Under the pieces are notes generated by a model. It searched no databases. It worked only from the letters and a program-made list of their open reading frames with translations, and was not told the origin of the DNA. The position numbers were made by a program, and so were the translations under genes. Source: Candidatus Thorarchaeota archaeon (lineage in GTDB: Archaea; Asgardarchaeota; Thorarchaeia; Thorarchaeales; Thorarchaeaceae). From it: a stretch of DNA of 6,018 nucleotides. Location of the stretch: positions 1-6,018 of the forward strand of contig JAGSHP010000064.1 of the NCBI GenBank assembly GCA_029855925.1, given 5' to 3'. Positions 1 through 5,896 of the stretch are shown here, in pieces; position 1 is the first letter of the stretch, and every line of letters begins with the position of its first letter.

Positions 1-594
1 CAACTGAATGCGGAGATCGAGTCTCTGAAGGATCTTCTGTCACACGCAAAATACATTCGTCGCAACCTCATCAAGGGTTTCGTGGCAGACTGGGTCTTCC
101 AAAAGCGGTTGGTTGGCATAATTCGTGCAGCCACTGACAGATACATCACGGAGTTCACGAACGGTCAATATACGGAGATTGATCTTGTTCCGACCAAGGC
201 CCGCGGCAGGTCGGGCTCAGGGCTCGCACTGAGAATCAAAGATGTCCGCGACAACCTCACAAAGACCAAGGAACAGCTCAGCTTCGGCGACCGTACCGCA
301 GTAAGTCTGGCTCTCCGGTTGGGCATTAGCAGAACTATGAGCAGCATTCGTCCACTGAAGGACAGCCCTGCTCTCACACCACGTGTCAAGAGCGTACTCC
401 TTGACGAGCCACTGGCCGGCCTTGACAAAGAACGACGGACCGCTGTTGTCAGAAACCTCATGAACGATCGCGGATTCGAGCAGATCTTTCTCATCACTCA
501 TACTGATGTATCGGAATGGGATGATGTCTCGGTCATCGATGTTGAGAAGACAGGCAGGGCAAGTACTGCAACGTTGAAACGTGCAAATGAATAG
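1..594 (+). CDS. Rad50/SMC-like ATPase, C-terminal end (5' partial)
   Basis: The reading frame is open from base 1, so the gene starts outside the window; 197 codons are visible. Numbering visible residues, 1-60 form a helical stretch ending in a Rad50-like 'YITEFTNGQYTEI' (48-60). An ABC signature-like LSFGD lies at 93-97, followed by RTAVSLALRLGISR. Walker B VLLDEP is at 132-137, the D-loop LAGLD at 138-142, and the switch histidine ITH at 165-167. This order is the C-terminal half of an SMC/Rad50 ATPase head. In that family the N-terminal Walker A half and a coiled coil would lie upstream; here they are out of view. Rad50 acts with Mre11 in double-strand-break end processing. The signature is unusual: the family normally has LSGGE, while here F replaces the first G and D replaces E. 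Other members of the SMC-like family remain possible because neither the zinc hook nor an Mre11 neighbour can be seen. Confidence 0.85.
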   Translation, partial: QLNAEIESLKDLLSHAKYIRRNLIKGFVADWVFQKRLVGIIRAATDRYITEFTNGQYTEIDLVPTKARGRSGSGLALRIKDVRDNLTKTKEQLSFGDRTAVSLALRLGISRTMSSIRPLKDSPALTPRVKSVLLDEPLAGLDKERRTAVVRNLMNDRGFEQIFLITHTDVSEWDDVSVIDVEKTGRASTATLKRANE

Positions 595-609
595 CCGCCA
601 CTGTTGTCG

Positions 610-622
610 TTAGGTATAAGTG
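610..622 (+). promoter_or_regulatory. Probable TATA box for the first membrane-protein gene
   Basis: The stretch TTAGGTATAAGTG has its TATAAG core at 615-620, centred about 27 bp before the ATG at 645. That is the spacing expected for an archaeal TATA box driving a leaderless transcript. No Shine-Dalgarno sequence precedes the ATG, which supports this. No convincing BRE is visible just upstream. The site lies in the 50-bp gap after the Rad50-like gene, so read-through from that gene is also possible. Confidence 0.5.
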
Positions 623-644
623 TTTCAAGTATTAGACCGTGGCT

Positions 645-2186
645 ATGTTTCTCCGCCGTATTGGAAGAGGTATACTTTACTTCATGACCGAGTACGGTCT
701 CCTTCTCATCATTCTGCTGGTGGGACTCTACATCTGGACAGAAGTCTTCCAATTGGCGCTTGCAGACTATCTAGACTCGCCCTATTGGAACACCCGAAGT
801 GTGTGGCTTGGCACGGGCGAGTATCCCATCTGGGACTATACAGTAACGTACCAGTTTGAAGGATACTCTGATTACTCCTTCTTCTATGTTCACTGGGGCA
901 ATAATTTTCTTCGTGGGGTCATGCCCTACACGGACGAGTTTGGTCAGATTGACCTTGATGGAGTCACCAACTCCAACGGACTCTACATCTTTCCCCCACT
1001 GTATGCGGTCCTATATGCTGCTGGAATCGCTCTGAACTTGGATGGGTACTGGGGTATTGGACTGCTACTTGCAGCGTTTGGCTATCTCACAGTCTTTCCC
1101 ACCTACGGGATTGCAAAGACTCTCTCAGGCAACAGGCATGTTGGTGAGACGGCAGCGCTCACTTATCTACTGAATCCCCTCGTTCTCTATCACATTGACT
1201 TTGTATGGCTCAATCCATCACCGTTCATATTCTTCTTCTTTGCTGGCTTCTACTTCATAGTCCGTGGTCATCGCCATGTTGGCACGATTCTGATCGTCAC
1301 GTCAGCACTCTTCAAACAGATGGCATGGTTCTTGGGGCTCCCTCTTGTAATCTATCTGCTTCTAGGCCCTGTTGCACCATTTGATGGCGTGGAGACCTCC
1401 GATGAGCAGGGGGCACGCCACGCAATTCTCCAACGCTTCAAGCAGTTTGGAATCAGTGTGGTCGTAGCGGTCTGTTATGCTGGGGCCATTCTGATCCCAT
1501 TCCTCTTGACGCAGCCCAACATGCTTCTATACATGGGGCTTGCTGGTGGTGGGTTCCCCCTCGAGTCGTTCACAGAGCCCCCTCCGTACAGTGGCACAAT
1601 GCGGCTGGCTGTACTTCCAGTCGTGGCAGGACTCCCTGACGTTGCACAGGTGATTGACTTTCTGGTCACGAACTACATCCTGCTCACGATGGGAGTGGTC
1701 CTGTTCATTATCATGATGGGATTGGTCGCGCACAAAGAGACAGGCTCGGCTCACTACTTCCGACGCCTACTATTCCTCACGATGATGATGATGCTCTGGG
1801 TCCACCTCATGGGGCCGCGGGGTGTCTACAAGTATTATTTCACTCTCTTCGCTCCCTTCTTCTCAATCTTTGGTGCAGGGCGAATGGTCTCTGGCAAGAC
1901 GGATGAGATCAAGTTCTCTCCAGTCATGCTGTTTCTCCCCCTCGCTCTCAGTCTGCTCATCATTATTCCTAATCGGAATGTATACCTCGCCGGTGTCATA
2001 CTGATCATGATTGGCTACGCACTTGTTGACCTCGTCGGCGACTTCTGGTTCGTCCTGACATCGCCGTGTCGATGGGTCTCCAGTGTGCTCGGGCCGCGTA
2101 TCCATGCGTTCCGAGAGTCACATGCCAATCTTGCCACCCGCATGACCTCACTACGACATCCACATCATGGTTCGGAGGGCTCGTGA
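645..2186 (+). CDS. Polytopic membrane protein, GT-C glycosyltransferase-like (paralogue 1)
   Basis: A 513-residue protein with roughly 11-13 hydrophobic segments; the first is near residues 17-35. Motifs in order, numbered from the ATG at 645: EGYSDYSFFY (72-81), GVMPYTDEF (91-99), IFPPLY (115-120), LNPLVLY then WLNPSPF (176-194), TSALFKQ (219-225), and a C-terminal RRLLF...LWVHLMGPRGVYKYY (373-398). An acidic residue in the first external loop, a PY-x-D/E element, a PPL element, and K-Q just before a membrane segment recall GT-C enzymes of the GT39/GT87 (PMT_2, DUF2029) kind. These transfer sugars from polyprenyl-phosphate donors on the outer face of the membrane. That role is inferred; substrate and donor cannot be read. 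A GTG at 639 is an in-frame alternative start, but the ATG fits the TATA box spacing better. It is followed without any gap by a close paralogue. The C-terminus past residue 465 is basic and ends in a short His-rich tail. Confidence 0.85.
   Translation: MFLRRIGRGILYFMTEYGLLLIILLVGLYIWTEVFQLALADYLDSPYWNTRSVWLGTGEYPIWDYTVTYQFEGYSDYSFFYVHWGNNFLRGVMPYTDEFGQIDLDGVTNSNGLYIFPPLYAVLYAAGIALNLDGYWGIGLLLAAFGYLTVFPTYGIAKTLSGNRHVGETAALTYLLNPLVLYHIDFVWLNPSPFIFFFFAGFYFIVRGHRHVGTILIVTSALFKQMAWFLGLPLVIYLLLGPVAPFDGVETSDEQGARHAILQRFKQFGISVVVAVCYAGAILIPFLLTQPNMLLYMGLAGGGFPLESFTEPPPYSGTMRLAVLPVVAGLPDVAQVIDFLVTNYILLTMGVVLFIIMMGLVAHKETGSAHYFRRLLFLTMMMMLWVHLMGPRGVYKYYFTLFAPFFSIFGAGRMVSGKTDEIKFSPVMLFLPLALSLLIIIPNRNVYLAGVILIMIGYALVDLVGDFWFVLTSPCRWVSSVLGPRIHAFRESHANLATRMTSLRHPHHGSEGS
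2174..2179 (+). promoter_or_regulatory. Shine-Dalgarno for paralogue 2
   Basis: GGAGGG sits inside the last codons of paralogue 1 and ends 7 bases before the ATG at 2187, an ideal spacing. It selects 2187 over the in-frame ATGs at 2193 and 2196, which would be 13 and 16 bases away. It implies translation of the second gene from a shared operon mRNA. Confidence 0.75.
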
Positions 2187-3689
2187 ATGGTAATGATGTC
2201 TGATGCTCGCGACCGCCTGATTAGACTGATGAATGAGCATGCTCTGTTTCTTCTGACACTGGTGGGTGGTGCCTTCATATGGGGTCTCGTCTTCTGGCGT
2301 GCAGCCTCTACCTTTGGTGGTACTCCTCCGTTCAGAGCGGTATGGAATGGCACAGGCACGCTTCCCATCTTTGGCTATACGATTACCTTCAACTTTGAGG
2401 GGTGGGTAGACTATGATTATTACTATGTGAACTGGGCTGATCAGTTCCTTCACGGGGTCATCCCATATACGGATGAATTCAATCGAACGACCATCGGCGG
2501 GGAGACCTATACAACCCCCTACTTCTTCCCCCCTCTGTATCTATACCTCTGCGCCACTGGACGTCTCCTGCCCATCCAACCCGCTGGCATTGGTTTCCTT
2601 TTAACATTCTTCGGTCTATTGACCGCCGTTCCAATATATGGAATCGCCACATACTTGTCGGACGATACAATGGTGGGAGTTCTGGCTGCAACATCCTACC
2701 TCTTTAATCCCATAGTGCTCTACTATACCGCGTTCGAATGGCTCAATCCCGCCCCCTTCGTATTTTTTGGAATGTTGGGCCTCTATCTTCTCATGACCGA
2801 TCATCGAGTGAGCGGTGCTCTCGCAATTACCACCTCAGCTCTCTTCAAACAGACCGCCTTCTTCTTCGGTCTGCCACTGATTGCATATCTGATCAAGCGA
2901 CCCCCCAGAGAGGACTCGTCAACAACTGAAAATGCCGATGAGAACTACGAAGGTGATGACACTGACGAAGAAAGAGAAGAGTATGACAGCACCCGCCCCT
3001 TGGGCGACCAACTCGATCTCAGAGGTTTCCTTAAGATTCTGGCAATCATCATTGCATATGCAGCTCTGTTGTCCATGCCCTACCTTCTCGACCCCGCGAA
3101 TTATATCTTCTATATATTCGTCAAACCTGGTATCACGAAGATTGAGGATCTGACTGTGCCGACCGAGTTCACGATTCCTGTCACTATGGTCATCCCTCTC
3201 ATAGTATTCAACGCACCGATGTGGCTTCGCGAGTTTGTCAATTTCATCACATATTCGTCAATTGCCCTCATAGCTGGAATGTCAGTGTTTCTCATACTCA
3301 TGCTCCTTGAGATCAAGGATGACCGCAATCTACGTGAGTATTGGCGGCGGCTCTTCTATCTCATGTTCCTCCTGCTCCTATGGGTTCACCTCTGGTCACC
3401 ACGTGGGATCTACAAGTACTACCTTGTGGCACTCGTACCGTTTTTCACAATCCTATCCGTGTCAAGAATGTGCGCACGACAGAAGGGACACGTTCAGGTC
3501 AGTCTCTGGATGATGGTTCTGCCCATACTGTGGTCCCTTGCAGTCCTCTTTACACCCAGGAACCTCTACATCTTGATTCTTGCAGCAATGTTTCTAGTCT
3601 ATCTGTTACAATCGTACATTGGTCACGTTTGGGGCCGCGTTGTGGGGGCTGTTCGTGTGCGCGTTGTCCGTTCGAAGGTTGGCTCCTAG
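2187..3689 (+). CDS. Polytopic membrane protein, GT-C glycosyltransferase-like (paralogue 2)
   Basis: A 500-residue multi-pass protein clearly paralogous to the gene before it, with the same blocks at matching places: FEGWVDYDYYY (70-80), GVIPYTDEF (90-98), FFPPLY (113-118), FNPIVLY and WLNPAPF (173-191), TSALFKQ (216-222) and RRLF...LWVHLWSPRGIYKYY (387-412). Its ATG directly follows the upstream TGA and is served by GGAGGG, so the two are almost certainly co-translated from one mRNA. The main difference is an acidic, hydrophilic loop at about 241-270 (14 Asp/Glu in 30 residues). It falls after the TSALFKQ membrane region, and the corresponding loop in paralogue 1 is shorter and less acidic. 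The function is inferred to be GT-C-like sugar transfer from a lipid-linked donor. It lacks the WWDYG motif of AglB oligosaccharyltransferases. The pair could act as a heteromer or on successive sugars. Its stop codon overlaps that of the convergent gene. Confidence 0.85.
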   Translation: MVMMSDARDRLIRLMNEHALFLLTLVGGAFIWGLVFWRAASTFGGTPPFRAVWNGTGTLPIFGYTITFNFEGWVDYDYYYVNWADQFLHGVIPYTDEFNRTTIGGETYTTPYFFPPLYLYLCATGRLLPIQPAGIGFLLTFFGLLTAVPIYGIATYLSDDTMVGVLAATSYLFNPIVLYYTAFEWLNPAPFVFFGMLGLYLLMTDHRVSGALAITTSALFKQTAFFFGLPLIAYLIKRPPREDSSTTENADENYEGDDTDEEREEYDSTRPLGDQLDLRGFLKILAIIIAYAALLSMPYLLDPANYIFYIFVKPGITKIEDLTVPTEFTIPVTMVIPLIVFNAPMWLREFVNFITYSSIALIAGMSVFLILMLLEIKDDRNLREYWRRLFYLMFLLLLWVHLWSPRGIYKYYLVALVPFFTILSVSRMCARQKGHVQVSLWMMVLPILWSLAVLFTPRNLYILILAAMFLVYLLQSYIGHVWGRVVGAVRVRVVRSKVGS

Positions 3690-4867
3690 CTTGATGCCTC
3701 AGCCTCAATCTTGTCCAGCTCTTTCTTTTTCTTCTTAATGCGCCTCTCTAGGTTCTTAATGCGCCCATCGAGCTTGGCAACTTGTTCCTCATATGTTTCT
3801 CTGGGCATCGCGCCTGATTCATGCCTCTCCTCTATGTGTTCACGGAGCTGCTGGATGGAGGATATCTCTTTCTCCAATGATAATATATCGGACCTGATGG
3901 CATCTGCCCTGTTCTCCTCAGGTCTCTTGAACTGCTTTGCTGGAATGACGAGCCCGAGTTGCTCTTGGGTCTTCTCGGCAAACTGTTGAAACTGATCTCT
4001 GAGGCTCTCTATGCTGTCATCAATGTGAGTGATTCTCTTAGTCAGATCATCCATGCCCTTTTGGATATTGAAGATCGTGTCAATGAGACGTTTAAGAGTT
4101 GTATCTATCTCCTTGACCTCACTCCGAGCCACCTGTGCAGTGGTCGCGGCTATCGTCTTTCCCGGTGTCTTGGCGACCTCACTTGGTTTCACGGTGGCCT
4201 CAGTCCCACAGAGCCACCTAAAGGCATTCACCGCAAAGACGGCATTGCCCTCATTCTTCAGTCCTCCGCTTCTGAAGATCTCATAGCTACCAACACATAT
4301 GACTCTGCCCTTTCCGTGTTCTGCGATTGCTATTACGGGCTGACTGGCTGGGTCTGCCACCTCTGAGGTCTTCGCAATGACCTTCGCATCTTTTGTAGTC
4401 CTTAGTGTGCATGATGCGGGAATCACTAGGTCAGTCACACCCTCTGTCAAAGGATGACTCGTAAGGTCCCGGATAATTGGCATTGTCGGCACGCCCGCAT
4501 TGTTTCTTGTGTCCTTTACTGCTGTGTTCTCGAAAATGATGCCAAAGTCCTTCGAGATCTGGCTCATATTATTCATAAGCCCACGGTCCCCACCAGAGAG
4601 CGAAAGAAGCATGAGGTTCCCGCCTTCACGAACATATTTCTTGATTGTATCAATCTCTGATGGTCGGAGTTTTGAGCTATTAGGGCATCCAAAGACAATC
4701 ACATCTGCTTCCCTCAACTTACGCGGAAGTATCATGTACTCCTTGTACGACTCCACACGAAATCCATTCTCTTTGAGGAGGTCAGCCAGCTGAGAATAGG
4801 TCGAGTCCAGTCGTCCACGTTCATTCTGAGTCTGATCAAAGAAGATGCGTCTTGTTCTGCCGCTCAT
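3686..4867 (-). CDS. IFT52/GIFT-like domain protein with C-terminal coiled coils
   Basis: A 393-residue soluble protein with no signal peptide or membrane segment. Residues 6-222 form an alpha/beta domain. FFDQTQNE (9-16) matches the opening strand, and ADVIVFGCPNSSKL (54-67) is followed by EIDTIKKYVREGGNLMLLSLSGGD (71-94), DFGIIFENTAV (107-117) and QPVIAIAEHGKGRVICVGS (176-194) with FAVNAFRWLCGT (211-222). By eye these follow the order of the N-terminal domain of eukaryotic IFT52, including its AGPREKFT, LKKYLDTGG, EGGES, EYGIMVNNDAV and QWLTTG elements. The fold is also related to GldG/DUF4350-type proteins with a glutamine-amidotransferase-like core, and I see no catalytic triad. A Ala/Thr/Lys linker (223-250) precedes coiled coils at about 250-300 and 322-391, the last very basic (KKKKK at 378-382). 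The segment ERHESGAMPRETYEEQVAKL resembles short SHOCT-like or helical-hairpin ends. The start is set by AGGTGA 6 bases upstream. A scaffold or protein-interaction role is inferred; no reaction can be assigned. Confidence 0.8.
   Translation of the reverse strand: MSGRTRRIFFDQTQNERGRLDSTYSQLADLLKENGFRVESYKEYMILPRKLREADVIVFGCPNSSKLRPSEIDTIKKYVREGGNLMLLSLSGGDRGLMNNMSQISKDFGIIFENTAVKDTRNNAGVPTMPIIRDLTSHPLTEGVTDLVIPASCTLRTTKDAKVIAKTSEVADPASQPVIAIAEHGKGRVICVGSYEIFRSGGLKNEGNAVFAVNAFRWLCGTEATVKPSEVAKTPGKTIAATTAQVARSEVKEIDTTLKRLIDTIFNIQKGMDDLTKRITHIDDSIESLRDQFQQFAEKTQEQLGLVIPAKQFKRPEENRADAIRSDILSLEKEISSIQQLREHIEERHESGAMPRETYEEQVAKLDGRIKNLERRIKKKKKELDKIEAEASS
3719..3736 (+). terminator. Possible U-tract terminator for the membrane-protein operon
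   Basis: About 30 bases past the TAG at 3687-3689, the + strand runs CTCTTTCTTTTTCTTCTT, the most T-rich stretch near the operon end. Archaeal intrinsic termination relies mainly on U-rich tracts in the nascent RNA and does not require a hairpin. The tract lies inside the convergent gene, where its complement encodes the Lys-rich segment near that protein's C-terminus. It may simply reflect those lysine codons. Confidence 0.35.
3732..3765 (-). repeat. 13-bp direct repeat, 21-bp period (duplicated coiled-coil heptad)
   Basis: TTCTTAATGCGCC occurs at 3732-3744 and again at 3753-3765 on the + strand, exactly 21 bases apart. In the minus-strand gene this encodes RIKN and RIKK seven residues apart, in the register of a coiled-coil heptad. 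Identity of all 13 bases, wobble positions included, suggests a recent one-heptad duplication, although two copies alone are weak proof. Confidence 0.7.
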
Positions 4868-4873
4868 AACTGT

Positions 4874-4879
4874 TCACCT
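4874..4879 (-). promoter_or_regulatory. Shine-Dalgarno for the IFT52/GIFT-like gene
   Basis: Read on the minus strand, AGGTGA lies 6 bases before the ATG at 4867-4865. It matches the complement of the archaeal 16S rRNA tail (AGGAGGTGA). It fixes this start and implies that the transcript has a 5' leader. Confidence 0.65.
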
Positions 4880-4923
4880 TTATTGCCAGCTCTCTCAGTA
4901 TGAGGCACCGCTAATGAGACTTC

Positions 4924-4935
4924 CGCCGATAGGCG
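4924..4935. repeat. Small inverted repeat in the divergent promoter region
   Basis: CGCC-GATA-GGCG is a perfect 4-bp arm palindrome with a 4-base centre. With one bulged base it extends to TTcCGCC...GGCGAA (4921-4937). It lies just upstream of the TATA box of the HIT gene and about 55 bp upstream of the divergent gene's start. It could be an operator for either gene. The arms are short enough to be chance. Confidence 0.3.
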
Positions 4936-4938
4936 AAA

Positions 4939-4955
4939 AGCCAATTTTTATCTTA
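4939..4955 (+). promoter_or_regulatory. BRE/TATA promoter of the HIT gene
   Basis: AAGCCAAT followed by TTTTATCTTA resembles an archaeal BRE (purine, then AA) joined to a TATA box. The AT core is centred near 4949-4951, about 28-30 bp before the ATG at 4979. No Shine-Dalgarno sequence lies before that ATG, so a leaderless mRNA is likely. The position also argues against the in-frame GTG at 4958 and ATG at 4961, which would precede the expected transcription start. Confidence 0.55.
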
Positions 4956-4978
4956 GAGTGATGGTATACAATCGAACC

Positions 4979-5407
4979 ATGAGCGAACCTGCAGATTGTA
5001 TCTTTTGCAAAATCGCCAAGGGCGAGATTCCCTCCTCCCTGATATTTGAGGACGACGTTTGTATGGCTTTCATGGACATCTTTCCTGTGAAGGCGGGGCA
5101 CTGCCTCTTGATTCCCAAGAAGCACTATACCAACATGTTTGATGTGGACCCCGAGGTGGTCGCTCATCTGGGTCGCAGACTTGCAGAACTGACCCGAAAG
5201 GTGAATGCCGCCTTCAAGCCAGATGGGGTCTTGAATATTGTAGCAAATGGTGTCGGTGCGGGTCAAGAGGTTCCGCATCTTCATATTCATGTCATTCCTC
5301 GGAACGAGGGGGACGAGTTCCGTTTTCAGTTTCCTAAGAATTATCGTGATGAGATGGCACCCCGCGAAGACCTTGATCGCCTTGCCCGTCTTATCGGCGA
5401 ATCATAG
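4979..5407 (+). CDS. HIT family protein (HINT-like nucleotide hydrolase/transferase)
   Basis: A 142-residue protein of normal size for the HINT branch of the histidine-triad family, which hydrolyses nucleoside phosphoramidates, adenylylated lysine and related nucleotide conjugates in the cytoplasm. The triad is PHLHIHVIPR, with His100, His102 and His104. By family knowledge the middle His is the nucleophile that forms the nucleotidyl-enzyme intermediate. CIFC (Cys7, Cys10) plus His49 in PKKHYTN and His100 form the zinc site common in prokaryotic HINT proteins. Other typical elements are KGEIPSS (14-20), AFMDIFPVKAGHCLLIPKKH (30-49) and the GVGAGQEV loop before the triad. The chosen start gives MSEPADCIFC, the usual short lead before the first Cys. 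Upstream in-frame GTG 4958 and ATG 4961 would add seven or six residues and are disfavoured by the promoter position. It converges with the PPC gene across a 25-bp gap. The physiological substrate is not predictable. Confidence 0.95.
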   Translation: MSEPADCIFCKIAKGEIPSSLIFEDDVCMAFMDIFPVKAGHCLLIPKKHYTNMFDVDPEVVAHLGRRLAELTRKVNAAFKPDGVLNIVANGVGAGQEVPHLHIHVIPRNEGDEFRFQFPKNYRDEMAPREDLDRLARLIGES

Positions 5408-5432
5408 ATCTCCCGGTGCGTGTCAATGATGC

Positions 5433-5867
5433 TCATAGTTTGAGCAGATTGAGACCCGTGGGCTCATCCACTGCTCTTCGAATCTCGTCATGGAACTCCG
5501 TGATCACTATCTCGATGGTGACGGACACCTCAGACCCCTTCAAGAGATGCCCTCCGTACGTACGCCCCGTTCTGTCAGCCACTACCATATGCGCATGAAC
5601 GACCACAGTCCCATCAGCTAGGCGCGATATGTTTCCCATACATGATACAACCTCGAGATCCTCGTCCACAGAGAAGTCGATGTACTTTCCCGATTCTCGA
5701 TCAAAGTAACCAAGGTGCGCCCTTGCCACAGCACCAATTAGCTGAAGCTGACCGCCCCTCACGTCGTACTTCCGTGCAAGGTCCTCCATGCTCGCGAGTA
5801 TGTCCTCACCGGGCATTAGTCGCGCGACGATTGTTCTCTTCGTACTTGTGATGATGCTGTCTGTCAT
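5433..5867 (-). CDS. PPC/DUF296 domain protein (possible DNA-binding protein)
   Basis: A 144-residue protein made up almost entirely of one PPC (plants and prokaryotes conserved, DUF296) domain. Family signposts, numbered from the ATG at 5867: LMPGEDIL (17-24), GGQLQLIGAVARAHLGYFD (38-56), the strand DLEVVSCMGNIS (70-81), DGTVVVHAHMVVAD (85-98) with His91 and His93, and YGGHLLKGSEVSVTIEIVI (104-122). In the family these histidines cluster in the trimer and can bind metal. Plant versions carry AT-hooks and bind AT-rich DNA; this protein has no AT-hook, so DNA binding is uncertain and a small-molecule or metabolic role is equally open. A TTG at 5897 would add ten residues, but it lies upstream of the predicted transcription start, so the ATG at 5867 is preferred. 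It converges on the HIT gene, with no clear terminator between them. Confidence 0.9.
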   Translation of the reverse strand: MTDSIITSTKRTIVARLMPGEDILASMEDLARKYDVRGGQLQLIGAVARAHLGYFDRESGKYIDFSVDEDLEVVSCMGNISRLADGTVVVHAHMVVADRTGRTYGGHLLKGSEVSVTIEIVITEFHDEIRRAVDEPTGLNLLKL

Positions 5868-5886
5868 GAGACTTGGTCTGGTGTTG

Positions 5887-5896
5887 TAATTTATCA
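5887..5896 (-). promoter_or_regulatory. Probable TATA box of the PPC gene
   Basis: On the minus strand, TTGATAAATTA is centred about 24-25 bp before the ATG at 5867, with no Shine-Dalgarno sequence between. This fits a leaderless or nearly leaderless mRNA. It overlaps the alternative TTG start at 5897, making that start unlikely. Confidence 0.45.

Noticed and set aside
595..644. RNA gene or hairpin between the Rad50-like and first membrane-protein genes
   Set aside because: Only about 50 bp, with no stable stem visible; a TATA-like box explains the only clear signal there.
2151..2453. Leftward open frame of 100 codons opposite the start of paralogue 2
   Set aside because: It is antisense to two well-supported membrane-protein genes, and its product is basic and featureless.
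645..3689. AglB/STT3 oligosaccharyltransferase
   Set aside because: Neither protein has the WWDYG motif or the large soluble C-terminal domain of that family; the motifs seen fit other GT-C-like groups better.
3741..3980. Bona fide ESCRT-I or steadiness-box domain at the C-terminus of the IFT52-like protein
   Set aside because: The helical hairpin with E-x-G-x-MP-x-x-x-Y resembles many short archaeal coiled-coil ends. Nothing specific to ESCRT subunits can be seen by eye.
3959..4366. Rightward open frame of 135 codons
   Set aside because: It lies wholly inside the minus-strand IFT52-like gene, its translation has no recognisable motif and is rich in Ser/Leu/Cys as expected of an antisense shadow, and no promoter or Shine-Dalgarno sequence supports it.
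4895..5290. Leftward open frame of 131 codons opposite the HIT gene
   Set aside because: It is antisense to the HIT gene, whose triad and zinc motifs prove the other frame. The start and protein features are not convincing.
5408..5432. Terminator between the HIT and PPC genes
   Set aside because: The 25-bp gap has no T- or A-rich tract and no convincing hairpin.
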